Source of the DNA: Arthrobacter humicola
GTDB lineage: Bacteria; Actinomycetota; Actinomycetes; Actinomycetales; Micrococcaceae
DNA: 64,000 nucleotides
NCBI RefSeq assembly: GCF_022803015.1
Contig: NZ_JAFKON010000005.1
Span: 62,001 to 126,000 of the forward strand
Reading direction: 5' to 3'
Under the pieces are notes generated by a model. It saw only the letters and a list, made by a program, of their open reading frames with translations. It ran no database searches and was not told the origin of the DNA. A program made the translations under genes and the position numbers. Of this stretch, positions 1 to 9,331 are shown in pieces; the stretch's first letter is position 1; the number at the start of each line of letters is the position of its first letter.

Positions 1-296
1 AGGTGGTGGAGGAGGCCACTGCCACTCATGATGAAGGTGGCACCCAGGGCAGCGGACCGGGTTCCAGGGCCAAATCGCCCGTCTATTACTACTACAACAT
101 CCGCAACCGGCTGCTCTTCGCAGCGATCCACCTAAATCCGGATGACAGACGGCGATGGAAGGGCTCGGCCATTCCGGCCGCTTGGCGCATCCTGCTTCGC
201 GGCGGACGCCGGCAGTTCCTGCGGCCCGTCAGGCCAGTATGGGCCGCTGTCCGCGGAACCTGGGACGGTCTCACCCTTCTTCGGCGTTGGTCATAA
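1..296 (+). CDS. Glycosyltransferase family 2, C-terminal end (gene starts before the window)
   Basis: Only the last 97 or so codons are present. The stretch SPVYYYYNIRNRLLFA resembles the tail of many GT2 rhamnosyl/galactosyltransferases of polysaccharide loci, where a Tyr-rich Y-x-x-R-N segment follows the catalytic domain, and a basic C-terminus follows it. No catalytic DxD motif is in view. The neighbouring genes are for capsule-type export, so a sugar transferase building the repeat unit fits. The stop codon lies seven bases from the convergent phosphatase gene, leaving no room for a separate terminator. The family call is by resemblance only. Confidence 0.55.
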   Translation, partial: VVEEATATHDEGGTQGSGPGSRAKSPVYYYYNIRNRLLFAAIHLNPDDRRRWKGSAIPAAWRILLRGGRRQFLRPVRPVWAAVRGTWDGLTLLRRWS

Positions 297-302
297 GGTT
301 CA

Positions 303-947
303 TCAATAGCCGCCTAAGGCGCTGAGGCCGAGATGTATCTTCCCCACGGCTTGGCGCACCTGATTCAGGGCCGCTTTATGGTGCAGTGGGCCCTGAAGGT
401 GCCCATCCGCAATATCCAGGCGCCGCTGGGCGCTTGGACCGCCCCGACTGAGCAGCGCCGGCAGCGCCATCGGCGAGCCTTCCGGGATAGCGACGGTACC
501 GCGAAGACAGTTCATCGCTTCCACGATCTGGAACAGGGAGGCATCGCCGACCGGCACCCCGCCTGCGTGCCTCCCCCGAGATGCCAGTTCACCGAGGTAG
601 GCAGCGGCTTCCCTGAGGGTGAACGTTCGGCGTCGTGCAGCTGCGTCCAGATAAGCAATTTCAGAGCGATGCTCGAGCGATGCGACTAGAATTAGTTCCG
701 CGCGGCGCACGAGACCAAGTTCCAGTTTCCTTGAGCGGTGCTCCTTTGAGGCACCACTTTCAACGCCACCCTTGCGCAAAAGGGCGGAGGCGCCGCGACA
801 GAGGCTCTGACCGTTCGCCGCATGCGTCCCGGCGCTCTGGATCTTAACGCCGGACCGGCCGGCTCGCGCTGCGTAGTCGGTCAGTAACGCTTCCGCGTAC
901 GGCGACCGGCAGACGTTAGCGGTGCAGACTACCAGGATCGATGCCAA
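303..947 (-). CDS. Low-molecular-weight protein tyrosine phosphatase (Wzb-like)
   Basis: Predicted cytoplasmic phosphotyrosine phosphatase that would dephosphorylate the BY-kinase encoded divergently next door, the usual Wzb/Wzc pairing that tunes polysaccharide polymerisation. The P-loop CTANVCRSP (C-x5-R-S) sits at residues 8-16. A late DIADGH segment probably carries the general-acid Asp; the usual Pro after it (DP) is Gly here. At 214 residues it is longer than the usual 150-160 because of a central insertion. The start is TTG, chosen because it directly precedes the family's N-terminal beta strand and has GAGGA seven bases upstream. The phosphatase and kinase share one 131-bp divergent promoter region. 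Confidence 0.85.
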   Translation of the reverse strand: MASILVVCTANVCRSPYAEALLTDYAARAGRSGVKIQSAGTHAANGQSLCRGASALLRKGGVESGASKEHRSRKLELGLVRRAELILVASLEHRSEIAYLDAAARRRTFTLREAAAYLGELASRGRHAGGVPVGDASLFQIVEAMNCLRGTVAIPEGSPMALPALLSRGGPSAQRRLDIADGHLQGPLHHKAALNQVRQAVGKIHLGLSALGGY

Positions 948-1078
948 GACTGTGTCCTCATGTCCGCCATCCCATGACCGCAGTGTAGCCCGTCATCTGT
1001 AAAACGGGTGATAATTTCGGACCATATTCCGGTCAGCAGGCGGTAGGGTTGGCCGAAACGCTGTAAGGGGGATCTTGG

Positions 1079-2521
1079 ATGGAGCTTGCCGAATACCTAG
1101 GGACGCTGCGCCGTCGGTGGCTGTTCATAACCGCACTGGCACTTTTGGGTGCGGGTATCGGCTTCGTCCTGGGGCTCAACTCACCAAAAATGTACAAGGC
1201 TTCAAGCAGCGTGTTCGTGTCGACTCAGCGCGGGAGTACAACCACGGAGCTCGTGCAGGGGTCAACGTTCACGCAGAACTTGATCCAGTCGTATGCGAAG
1301 CTTGCAAAAATGCCGTCTGTCCTCGATCCGGTCATCACGAAGCTGAATCTGCAAACCACGCCGGAGCGGTTGGCCGATGCGGTTTCCGCGGATACTCCGC
1401 TGAATACGGTCTTGATCGAGATCGCGGTGACCGATGAATCGCCCACCCAGGCTGCCCGCATTGCAAATGCGGTGTCCTCTTCGCTAGCAACCACTGCGCA
1501 GGCACTGTCTCCTAAAGCTGACAATGGAACTCCTGCTATCACGATGCAGCAGGTCGAGCAGGCCCAGGCGCCCAACAACCCGTTTGCCCCTGATAAGCGA
1601 TTCATGGCTTTAACCGGTTTTGCCCTGGGCCTGGCCGTGGCATCGGCTTATGCCCTGGGCCGACAGGTTATCGACACGCGGCTACGAACAGAGCAGGACG
1701 TTCAGCGGGCTACTGAGATTCCGGTCCTGGGGACCATTCCCGGTCTGCGCAGAAAGGGCGGGGCCGAGGTGGCCGACTTCCGGACGCAAAAGACCGGTGT
1801 GACCGCCGAGTCGTTCCGGAAACTCGCCGCTAATTTAGAGTTTCTTGATCCAGATGCGCGTGTCCGGTCCGTGGTTGTCACGTCAGCAGTTGCCGGGGAG
1901 GGAAAAAGTTCTACGGCAATCAACCTGGCGTTAGCCCTGGCAGAACGATCTGACCGGGTAATCCTGGTCGATGCGGATTTGCGCCGGCCCCGGATAGCGG
2001 AGTACTGCGGCATCGATGGAACGCTCGGACTCACCACCGTTCTTACCGGCAGGGCCAAACTAGGGGACGTCATCGAACCTTGGGGTCCCATCCGGGTCCT
2101 CCCGTCCGGTGCGGTACCCCCGAATCCGAACCAGCTTGTAACGTCAGCCATGATGGCGGCCACGGTGGAAGCCCTGGTCCAGCAATTTGACATTGTCATT
2201 TTTGATTCCGCACCACTCTTGCCCGTGGCCGACTCGCTCGCCCTATCCCGGCTGACCGACGGGGCGCTTCTCGTGGCGCGGGCCAATTCCACCCGCCGGG
2301 GCCAGTTGAAGGCGGCCGCGGACGCGGTCGAAAACGTCAAGGGTCGGGTCCTCGGCGTCATCCTGAACCGGATCAAACTCGGGCGGGACATCCCGAAGAG
2401 CTACGGCGACGCTGCCCTGCCGGCGGCAAAACATGCCATGGCGCCCGAGCACGAGTGGGAGCTGGGCGGAAAAGCCGATGACCTCTCCATCGATGGCGAC
2501 GCCCTGAGGAAACTTGTGTGA
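1079..2521 (+). CDS. Polysaccharide co-polymerase / bacterial tyrosine (BY) kinase, Wzc-CpsCD type
   Basis: Membrane protein that sets polysaccharide chain length and autophosphorylates on tyrosine. A Wzz domain is bounded by membrane helices near residues 15-35 and 175-195. It is followed by a cytoplasmic MinD-like ATPase with Walker A (SAVAGEGKSS, about 269-278), Walker A' (VILVDADLRRP, about 294-304) and Walker B (DIVIFDSAPLL, about 371-381). Wzz and kinase modules are fused in one chain, as in many actinobacteria. Oddity: the tail beyond the kinase has a single Tyr (KSYGD) instead of the usual Tyr cluster, so autophosphorylation may be minimal or occur elsewhere. The Wzy-like gene downstream overlaps its stop codon (GTGA). 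Confidence 0.9.
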   Translation: MELAEYLGTLRRRWLFITALALLGAGIGFVLGLNSPKMYKASSSVFVSTQRGSTTTELVQGSTFTQNLIQSYAKLAKMPSVLDPVITKLNLQTTPERLADAVSADTPLNTVLIEIAVTDESPTQAARIANAVSSSLATTAQALSPKADNGTPAITMQQVEQAQAPNNPFAPDKRFMALTGFALGLAVASAYALGRQVIDTRLRTEQDVQRATEIPVLGTIPGLRRKGGAEVADFRTQKTGVTAESFRKLAANLEFLDPDARVRSVVVTSAVAGEGKSSTAINLALALAERSDRVILVDADLRRPRIAEYCGIDGTLGLTTVLTGRAKLGDVIEPWGPIRVLPSGAVPPNPNQLVTSAMMAATVEALVQQFDIVIFDSAPLLPVADSLALSRLTDGALLVARANSTRRGQLKAAADAVENVKGRVLGVILNRIKLGRDIPKSYGDAALPAAKHAMAPEHEWELGGKADDLSIDGDALRKLV

Positions 2522-3813
2522 GCCAGAGTGCGTTGCGACGGCCGGATCGACCACTAGCTAGCATTGACGCCGCACGGTGGCAGCACGCGACTGTCGGGGT
2601 GGCGTTCATCGTCCTGGTCCTTCTGGGCGCCCGCCTGCAATTGAGCCACACAATCACCGTAGGTTATGTGGCTGCGCTGGTCATCGCGCCCCTTTGGCTG
2701 GGGGCTCTCGGAAAGTTCCGAGGAGCGGCCAGCCTTTTTGTGCTGGGAATAGCCTGTTGCCTATCCGGTTTCTGGCTGTTGGCACTCAATGCCCCTGATC
2801 ACCAGGTGGATTCGAGCACTGCCATAAATAACGTGACACTGCTCGTGGGTCTTCTGCTCACCGTTGGCACGGTCCTATGGGCAAAGCAAGTAATGCCCGA
2901 ATGGTTGATCGGGTTAAGTTACGGGCTCGGTATGCTCTTGGGCGTATCGCGGTCGGGAGCCGCAGCGGAGAACGCCTGGAAATTCGGATACTCCGTTCCC
3001 GTCATTGTCATCAGCTTATCCATTGCGTATGGCGTTGGCCGCTGGGGCAGGCGCCGGCAAGGATTAGTGGAGGCCCTCACACTGACGTTGTTGGCTGTCC
3101 TGTGCCAGCTAAACGACTCGCGATCTATGTTTGGAATGCTGGGAATGGTCATGATTCTCGTACTCTGGCAGCTGGTGCCTCGAGGCAAGAGCGGGCGAAG
3201 GTCAGTGATGAAGACCATGCTCGCGCTCGCGTGCATGGCGGTGGCAGTGTACGACGTCCTTACAAGTCTGCTCGTGGAGGGTTACCTCGGCGCTGCTGCA
3301 CAAGACCGCTCCGTGACACAAATCAACATGACAGGATCCCTCATCCTGGGAGGCCGGCCGGAAATGGCCGCAACGCTGGGACTGTTCGCCCAAAACCCGC
3401 TGGGATTTGGCCTCGGTATCATTCCCTCGCCGACGGACGTCACCGTAGCGAAAACGGGCATGGCCTCCATCAACTATGAACCCAACAACGGTTACGTAGA
3501 AAAATACATGTTCGGGTCACAATTCGAGGTCCACTCCGTGGTGGGGGACCTGTGGGCACTGTTTGGCATTCCTGCACTCGCGCTAGCGTCGGTTATAGCC
3601 GTTTGGGCGCTTCGCGCCATAGTCGTTGGAATCACGCACGGACGGGGAAGCGCGTTGCCTCTTTTCCTGGCTGTCATCACGCTGTGGAATATCTTTTTCA
3701 GTCCCCTGCTGACTTCCGTCGCCACGATGGGACTTGGCCTGGGACTAATGCTGCCAAAGAAGAACCAACAGCGCGAGACGAGTGCTGCTGGGTCACTACA
3801 AGATGCCAATTAA
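2518..3813 (+). CDS. Polytopic membrane protein, Wzy/O-antigen-ligase-like polymerase
   Basis: 431 residues made mostly of hydrophobic helices (about ten predicted) with an extracytoplasmic loop near residues 255-345 before the last helices, the layout of Wzy polymerases and O-antigen ligases. These proteins polymerise or transfer lipid-linked repeat units outside the membrane. Sequence conservation in this family is poor, so the call rests on topology and on its place directly after the chain-length/kinase gene. It starts with GTG overlapping the kinase stop codon by four bases, implying translational coupling. The final 20 residues are polar and cytoplasmic. It could also be another polytopic exporter component. 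Confidence 0.72.
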   Translation: MSQSALRRPDRPLASIDAARWQHATVGVAFIVLVLLGARLQLSHTITVGYVAALVIAPLWLGALGKFRGAASLFVLGIACCLSGFWLLALNAPDHQVDSSTAINNVTLLVGLLLTVGTVLWAKQVMPEWLIGLSYGLGMLLGVSRSGAAAENAWKFGYSVPVIVISLSIAYGVGRWGRRRQGLVEALTLTLLAVLCQLNDSRSMFGMLGMVMILVLWQLVPRGKSGRRSVMKTMLALACMAVAVYDVLTSLLVEGYLGAAAQDRSVTQINMTGSLILGGRPEMAATLGLFAQNPLGFGLGIIPSPTDVTVAKTGMASINYEPNNGYVEKYMFGSQFEVHSVVGDLWALFGIPALALASVIAVWALRAIVVGITHGRGSALPLFLAVITLWNIFFSPLLTSVATMGLGLGLMLPKKNQQRETSAAGSLQDAN

Positions 3814-3932
3814 AGGACGACCGAGACGGATGGCTATGAATGTAATTCACCAACTATTCCTCAACTCCCTGACGGCAAGTTCCAACTACGTTGCACGGCA
3901 GCCGTCTGACCCAGTCCGTAAGGTCCGGTCCC

Positions 3933-5369
3933 ATGGGTAGGACTGGCAGACAATCACCAGAACATGTATCGAGGAGGACCTTCCTCATCGCATCGTCGTC
4001 CGGCCTGGTGCTCGCATCCTGTTCAGCGAATGATGCCGTGCCCGAGCGAGCGCCGATCCATACGGTGGACAGCCTTACCGGAACGACACCGTTCTATATC
4101 GCCCACAGGGGCTCCGGAGACAACTGGACCGAACACACGAAAGTCGCCTACGACTCCTCTAGGGCCGCGGGGGCGCGGGCTATAGAGGTCTCGGTCCACT
4201 CAACGTCCGACGGCGTCCTGGTCTGTCATCATGACGCTAATCTTTCGCGCCTAACAGGCGTCGACAAGGACATCGAGAACATGACGTACGCGGAACTCGC
4301 AGAGTTCCGCGTCGACGCGCGGCAATGGCTGGGGCCGTCAGCGGCCCCCCAGCCGATACCCAAATTGTCGGACGTCCTGGACGCTTGCGCCGCCACACAC
4401 GTTGTCTTCCTGGAGGACAAGCAGGGCACCAACACCAAAGTGCTCCTGGACCTCATGGATACCTATCCGGACTCGACCGGCCATTTCGTCTGGAAGCAGG
4501 ACGCGGGCGTCAAAACGTTCGAAGACGCACAGGCCCGCGGCTATAAAACCTGGGGCTACTTTGTGGACGGAGCGGACAAGAAATTTGAAAAGTACGCCGC
4601 CCGTCATGACTTCGTAGGCATTTATCATCTGGCGGCTGACGCGGATATACAGCGGCTCGTCGGTTTCGGACGGCCCACGATCTGTTGGGAGGTTCATACA
4701 CGTTCGAGAAGGGACAGCCTTCTTGGGCTGGGAGTCCGGGGCATGATGTGTCCCAACATTCCCTACGTGATGACCGACGTTCCGGCGGCCACCGCTGACA
4801 CTTTCGCCACGGGGCTCCGCGCCGCAGGGGACCTTCCGTCGACCCTCGGTTGGGCCTTCCAGCCCCTTATTTCACCCCGGGAAGCAACCGTCACACTTGC
4901 CGACGACGTGGACCAAAGCTATTCACTTGGTTCCATGTGCCCCATCGCCGGCGATGAATATTCCATCGAATTCCAGATGTGCTGGCCCACGAGGGTGCCT
5001 TCTTCGGTGCAGGCCGGACTAGCATTCGGCCTCACCAGCGACAGCCCTTATCAACCGCTCGAACCTGGTCCAGCCGGTTACCATCTCTTGTTGGATGACA
5101 AAGGCGAGCTTCGGCTTTACGCCAGGCGCGAGTCCGGCGCCTCCGAAAGTTTGGGCGTGTTGAGGACAGCTCCTCCGGTGCCCGGATCATGGATCAGTTT
5201 GAGGATCTCAGTGGAAAGCTCCCGCATAACGTTTTCCCGGCCCGACGCCGAAGAGGCGAAGGTATCGGTAACAACCGCGGAACACCGCGGCGGCTACTTC
5301 ACCCTCTGTAAGGCTTATAAGGGAAAAGTCCCCATATCCTTCCGCGGGATCAAAGTCGACAGTGCATAG
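3933..5369 (+). CDS. Tat-exported lipoprotein with glycerophosphodiester phosphodiesterase (GDPD) fold
   Basis: The N-terminus has a twin-arginine motif (SRRTFL, about residues 13-18) and a lipobox (LASC, Cys30), so a folded, membrane-anchored surface lipoprotein is expected. A GDPD TIM-barrel domain follows: IAHRG at about residue 56, DGVLVCHHD with the second catalytic His, and VFLEDK carrying a metal-ligand Glu. The usual E-x-D metal pair reads E-V-S, so one ligand is Ser. The last 180 or so residues look like a beta-rich, LamG-like binding domain. Substrates could be glycerophosphodiesters from teichoic acid or lipids, or phosphodiester-linked glycan. The ATG is preferred over an upstream in-frame TTG (3891) because AAGG lies nine bases before it. 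Confidence 0.8.
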   Translation: MGRTGRQSPEHVSRRTFLIASSSGLVLASCSANDAVPERAPIHTVDSLTGTTPFYIAHRGSGDNWTEHTKVAYDSSRAAGARAIEVSVHSTSDGVLVCHHDANLSRLTGVDKDIENMTYAELAEFRVDARQWLGPSAAPQPIPKLSDVLDACAATHVVFLEDKQGTNTKVLLDLMDTYPDSTGHFVWKQDAGVKTFEDAQARGYKTWGYFVDGADKKFEKYAARHDFVGIYHLAADADIQRLVGFGRPTICWEVHTRSRRDSLLGLGVRGMMCPNIPYVMTDVPAATADTFATGLRAAGDLPSTLGWAFQPLISPREATVTLADDVDQSYSLGSMCPIAGDEYSIEFQMCWPTRVPSSVQAGLAFGLTSDSPYQPLEPGPAGYHLLLDDKGELRLYARRESGASESLGVLRTAPPVPGSWISLRISVESSRITFSRPDAEEAKVSVTTAEHRGGYFTLCKAYKGKVPISFRGIKVDSA

Positions 5370-5603
5370 TTCTGGGCCCAGTCACTTCGGCTGCCAAATG
5401 GCCAACTATGTTCCAGCCTGGCTTCCTTCCCAAGGGCCGTGAGGGCAGGCTGCCACGGATGCGCACGGCGGGAGAACCTGTGGAAATTTACCGACAAAAA
5501 AATCCCGCACGCAAACCCCCACGGAGCCGGCAGATGCACTAGGGTCGGAGCAATTCCGTGTTTCCGCTCCTGGTGTTTGTTTGTGAGGACGAAGAGGTAA
5601 CGA

Positions 5604-6767
5604 ATGCGACTCATCGGATTTTCAAGTCTCGGCTCGCCGAAAGACCAACATAAATCGGCCGCCCAGCGGACGGACTTGCCGCAGGCCAAACCCGGTAAGT
5701 ACCAGGGTATTCAGGCCCTTCGCTTCATCGCCGCACTACTGGTAGTGGTCACACACTCGACCTTTTATGCTCACGAAAGACTGTCCTCATCGGTCCCCGT
5801 CTGGAATGACGGCGTGGTTGGCGTCCGGGTGTTTTTCGTGATCAGCGGTTTTGTCATGGTTGCCTCGACGACTTCTCTCGCCGGTACTCGGGACGGCTGG
5901 AAGTACTTTTCAATGCGGAGAATAATCCGCATTGTTCCGATGTACTGGATGGCCACCACGGTCAAATTACTAACGATGTTGGTACTGCCTGCGGCGGTTC
6001 TTCATTCAGCGCTTGATCCCGGCAAGGTTGTCCTTTCATACTTGTTCCTGCCCTCACGTAACGCGGACGGAGCCGTGGAACCACTCTTGGGTGTTGGCTG
6101 GACTTTGGTGTTCGAGATGTTCTTTTACGCAGTCTTTGCCCTTACGCTGCTCGTCAGGGCGAACGTCATCTACCTGACTGGGGGCGTGCTAGTCCTTGTT
6201 GCTTGCGGATCTCTGTTCCGCGGAGCCAACTGGCCTGCCTGGGCCGTCTACTTTGATCCGATCGTTCTCTATTTCCTTGTGGGCATGCTCATTGCGAAGT
6301 TGACTCTCAACCCCCGAACGCGCCGCCGCTTGGCGCCGGCGGTCCTTGCGGTACTTGTACTCGGGATTTTATACATGGTGATCCACCCCGATATAGATGG
6401 TTCGTTGAACAATCGTGTCTTCGAAATGCTCGCGGTAAGCGCAATCGTCTTGGCAGTGGCCTGGCTTGAGCCGCTCATTGGACGAGGGATCCCAAAGTTC
6501 GCGACGTTTCTGGGAGCCGCGTCCTACTCCCTGTACCTGTTTCATCCGTTAATTGCGCCAGCAATACCCGAAGTGCTGGTTCGGCTGGGAGTCACGAACG
6601 GCGTCGTTTCTGTCCTGCTGTCGATCGCGGCGGCACTGATTGCAACCACGCTAATTTATCGGTTTGTGGAACTGCCAGTGACGGCCTGGCTGCAGACTCG
6701 TGTTCCATATGTCAACCGACAGCCCAAAGCGGCTGGTTCGCTCGAAACAGCGGACTCTGGAAAGTAA
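5604..6767 (+). CDS. Acyltransferase family 3 membrane protein (OafA/NodX-like)
   Basis: Integral membrane O-acyltransferase expected to add acetyl or another acyl group to the polysaccharide made by this locus. After a 30-residue polar N-terminus comes the family signature: a helix with ALRFIAALLVVVTHS containing the conserved His, then FFVISGFVM and RRIIRIVPMYW. About ten helices follow, ending with the FVELPVT segment typical of the family C-terminus. Length (387) is normal and there is no SGNH domain. The start is supported by GAGGT five bases upstream. The 234-bp gap before it has no clear element, so the gene may have its own promoter. Confidence 0.9.
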   Translation: MRLIGFSSLGSPKDQHKSAAQRTDLPQAKPGKYQGIQALRFIAALLVVVTHSTFYAHERLSSSVPVWNDGVVGVRVFFVISGFVMVASTTSLAGTRDGWKYFSMRRIIRIVPMYWMATTVKLLTMLVLPAAVLHSALDPGKVVLSYLFLPSRNADGAVEPLLGVGWTLVFEMFFYAVFALTLLVRANVIYLTGGVLVLVACGSLFRGANWPAWAVYFDPIVLYFLVGMLIAKLTLNPRTRRRLAPAVLAVLVLGILYMVIHPDIDGSLNNRVFEMLAVSAIVLAVAWLEPLIGRGIPKFATFLGAASYSLYLFHPLIAPAIPEVLVRLGVTNGVVSVLLSIAAALIATTLIYRFVELPVTAWLQTRVPYVNRQPKAAGSLETADSGK

Positions 6768-6926
6768 TAGGCAGCCGAAAAGTAGTTGGCCGACTCTTCG
6801 CATTACCGTCGGTTCGATATGCCCCGAGGCAAACCCTGCGGGTCTGTTGCGCCCTGATGGAGCATGCATTGCTCAAGGCAGATGCAAGTACAAATGCGAG
6901 TAGGGCCGACGAAACGGCGAAAAAGT

Positions 6927-6943
6927 CGAGTACCGCATACTCG
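6927..6943. promoter_or_regulatory. Inverted repeat CGAGTA-N5-TACTCG (site S1)
   Basis: Perfect 6-bp arms separated by CCGCA, 138 bp before the metallophosphoesterase start. Closely related repeats lie at 27336-27352 and 34119-34135, each with another GAGTA half-site upstream (here at 6897). The core GAGT-N7-ACTC has the spacing of MerR-family sites such as HAIR, but the outer bases differ. An operator role is inferred from recurrence and symmetry. Confidence 0.5.
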
Positions 6944-6971
6944 GGGACCCGAAGGGGGGTCAGCTTACCGT

Positions 6972-7004
6972 TCAACCCAGCACACAAGTGGTGTGCTGGG
7001 TTGA
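6972..7004 (+). promoter_or_regulatory. 14-bp perfect hairpin in the leader of the metallophosphoesterase gene
   Basis: TCAACCCAGCACAC pairs exactly with GTGTGCTGGGTTGA around the loop AAGTG. No T-run follows, so it is not a textbook terminator. It may be a stabilising leader structure, an attenuator or a long operator. It lies between site S1 and the start codon. Confidence 0.5.
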
Positions 7005-7080
7005 GCGGAATGTATCGCTGAAGTGCCGGCCCAGCACATCACCAGCGATGCCGTTCGAAGCAAATTCATGAGGGGGCAGC

Positions 7081-9231
7081 ATGAGCGTTGAAAACAGCGG
7101 TTCATCAACGGAGTGTGCACCGTCGCCGCCCCAGCCGCCCGATGCCAACCATGGCCATCACAGCGGGCCTCCGCAGCCGATGACGGGTAAGAAGTGGGTC
7201 CCTGTTCGGAACCGGCGCACGGATAAGCGTGCCGCGAGCGCAACGAAGAGGCGATTAACGCTCCGTGTCGCCACGTTTTGGCATCTCGTCACGGTGTCGG
7301 TTACGAGCGCTGCCCTTGTCTTCGCCGGATCAGTGGCCTGGAGTCCCGCGATGGCCCAACTGCTGCCCGGGAGAACGGAGGCTGCCGAAGCCGCCGTCGT
7401 CCCCGCCGTTCCGGGGGAACTTCGCGTCACAGCGGCGGGCGATTATTCCACTTCAGCCGCCGCTGCCGGTGTCCTCTCCCGAGTCGGACAGCTCAAACCG
7501 GACCTGCACCTGGCCCTGGGTGACCTTTCCTACGGTGCCACCGGAGCAGAGCAGTCCTGGTGCGATTTCGTCACAGCCCGCACAGGCGCGGGCTTCCCGG
7601 TCGAGCTGGTGTCGGGCAACCACGAAAGCAACGGACAGAACGGAAACATTAATGATTTTTCTGCTTGCTTGCCCAACCAGCTTCCCGGGGCGGTGGGGAC
7701 CTACGGCCGGCAATACTACGTCGATGTCCCGCAGCAGAATCCATTGGCACGTTTTGTATTTATCACTCCGGGAATACCTTTTACGGGCGGAACCCCTGAC
7801 TACTCCGTCGGCAGCCCTCGTTATAACTGGACAGCAGCAGCAATCGACGGAGCCCGGTCCGCGTCCATACCCTGGGTCGTGGTGGCCATGCACACACCTT
7901 GCATCTCGATCGGCATATACGACTGCGTTGCAGGCACCGACATTACTAACCTGCTTCTCAGCAAGAAAGTGGACGTCGTCCTGAACGGCCATGAACATCA
8001 CTATCAGCGCAGCAAGCAGCTTTCAGTAGCAGCCGGATGCGCGGGGCTCCAGCCTGGCGTCTACAACCCATCCTGCGTGCGTGACGGGGACAATTCCCTG
8101 GCCAAGGGAGCCGGCTCCGTCTTTACAACCGTCGGGACGGGTGGCGTGGGCCTGCGCGATGTCAATACCGCCGATCCAGAAGCACCGTACTTCGCCGCCT
8201 ATTCCGGCCTCAACCTGAACCCCAGTCACGGCCTGCTGGACATGAAGTTCACCGCCACCACCTTGGACGCCCGATTTGTCGCCACCGACGGCGCGTTCAC
8301 GGATGCCTTCAGCGTCGCTTCGTCGGGGAGCAATGTGCCTCCAACGGCGTCCTTCAGCTCGTCCTGCTCCAATCTCACCTGTGCATTCGACGCGTCGGCA
8401 TCCACAGATCCGGACGGCACCATAGCAAGCTATGCCTGGGACTTCGGCGACGGCACCAGCGGCACCGGCCCTTCGCCGTCGCACCCCTACGCCACCCCCA
8501 GCAGCTACAACGTCACCCTGACGGTCACTGACAACGGCGGTGCCACGGGCGCGGCAACCCAGACAGTCACAACAACAGCTGGCACAGCACCGTTTGCCCA
8601 AGACGCATTCAACCGGGCGGTCACTAATGGTCTCGGCACCGCGGAAACTGGTGGCCCCTGGTCCGTGACGGGTAGCACGAGCGATTACTCCGTGGCCAGC
8701 GGGACAGGACGCCTGCGCATCGCCTCTGCGGGCGTCGCCAACTACGCCTATCTGGGTTCTGTCAGTTCCTCGGCCACCGACCTCTACCTCGAGCTTGCGA
8801 CCGACAAACCCGCCTCGGGTTCAGGCCTGTATTTCTCGGCAGTCGGACGAAGGATTGCGGGATCCGGAGAATACCGGGCTAAGGCCCAAGTGACATCCAC
8901 GGGCGCTGTGAACCTGTCATTGATAAGGACATCGGCCAGCGGCACCGAAACCACGATCCAGAGTGGCCTCACGATCGGTGGCCTGAACTATGCCGTCGGC
9001 GATCGATTGGCAATGCGCCTGCAGGTCACGGGCACGGGGACCACCACCATCCGCGCCAAAGTCTGGAAAGTGGGGACGGCCGAACCGGTCAGCTGGCAGC
9101 GCTCCGTGACTGACACGACGGCGGCTCTGCAGGCGGCGGGCGGCATCGGGTTATTCACGTATCTTTCCAGCAGTGCTAACAATGCGCCGATCACTGTGCT
9201 GCTGGACAATGTGACGGCGGCGGCCCCGTAG
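7081..9231 (+). CDS. Membrane-anchored or secreted metallophosphoesterase with PKD domain
   Basis: A roughly 60-residue basic cytoplasmic N-terminus precedes one hydrophobic segment (about 66-92), so the bulk is extracytoplasmic. The calcineurin-like phosphoesterase domain shows the dimetal motifs in order: AAGDYS, LGDLSYG (about 147), SGNHES (about 179), VAMHTPC and NGHEHHY (about 302). This pattern is close to purple acid phosphatase/alkaline phosphatase D relatives. A PKD domain follows (PPTASFS through [11 protein letters not shown] to [11 protein letters not shown], about 420-498), then a roughly 210-residue beta-rich C-terminal domain resembling carbohydrate-binding or concanavalin-like modules. 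Likely releases phosphate from extracellular esters while bound to a polymer. The gene ends at a strong hairpin. Confidence 0.85.
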   Translation: MSVENSGSSTECAPSPPQPPDANHGHHSGPPQPMTGKKWVPVRNRRTDKRAASATKRRLTLRVATFWHLVTVSVTSAALVFAGSVAWSPAMAQLLPGRTEAAEAAVVPAVPGELRVTAAGDYSTSAAAAGVLSRVGQLKPDLHLALGDLSYGATGAEQSWCDFVTARTGAGFPVELVSGNHESNGQNGNINDFSACLPNQLPGAVGTYGRQYYVDVPQQNPLARFVFITPGIPFTGGTPDYSVGSPRYNWTAAAIDGARSASIPWVVVAMHTPCISIGIYDCVAGTDITNLLLSKKVDVVLNGHEHHYQRSKQLSVAAGCAGLQPGVYNPSCVRDGDNSLAKGAGSVFTTVGTGGVGLRDVNTADPEAPYFAAYSGLNLNPSHGLLDMKFTATTLDARFVATDGAFTDAFSVASSGSNVPPTASFSSSCSNLTCAFDASASTDPDGTIASYAWDFGDGTSGTGPSPSHPYATPSSYNVTLTVTDNGGATGAATQTVTTTAGTAPFAQDAFNRAVTNGLGTAETGGPWSVTGSTSDYSVASGTGRLRIASAGVANYAYLGSVSSSATDLYLELATDKPASGSGLYFSAVGRRIAGSGEYRAKAQVTSTGAVNLSLIRTSASGTETTIQSGLTIGGLNYAVGDRLAMRLQVTGTGTTTIRAKVWKVGTAEPVSWQRSVTDTTAALQAAGGIGLFTYLSSSANNAPITVLLDNVTAAAP

Positions 9232-9243
9232 CCGGTTCACGAG

Positions 9244-9276
9244 CCCTGGGCGCTGTTATCCGACCGGCGCCCAGGG
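9244..9276 (+). terminator. Hairpin terminator after the metallophosphoesterase gene
   Basis: Perfect 10-bp stem CCCTGGGCGC / GCGCCCAGGG with a 13-nt loop, 12 bases after the stop codon. The T-tract is absent, as is common in actinobacteria. Confidence 0.75.
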
Positions 9277-9331
9277 TGTAATACAGGCCTCCGGCCAGGC
9301 GGACCGTAGTGAGTGCGGTATTTTTGAACCT

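Larger units (their letters stand above)
6768..7080 (+). other. 313-bp intergenic region upstream of the metallophosphoesterase
   Basis: No gene is apparent. The region carries a GCGAGTAG half-site (6896-6903), a perfect inverted repeat (6927-6943) and a 14-bp hairpin (6972-7004), listed separately. It ends with GAGGGGG five to six bases before the metallophosphoesterase ATG, a good ribosome binding site. Confidence 0.6.

Noticed and set aside
6927..6943. Repeat S1 considered as a HAIR/HspR site
   Set aside because: The core GAGT-N7-ACTC matches, but the outer bases (CG/CG instead of TT/AA) differ from the two real HAIRs upstream of dnaK in this window. A different, possibly MerR-type, regulator is more likely.
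9244..9276. Hairpin considered as part of a tRNA or small RNA upstream of dcd
   Set aside because: It has a single long stem with no cloverleaf arms and follows a gene's stop codon, so a terminator explains it.
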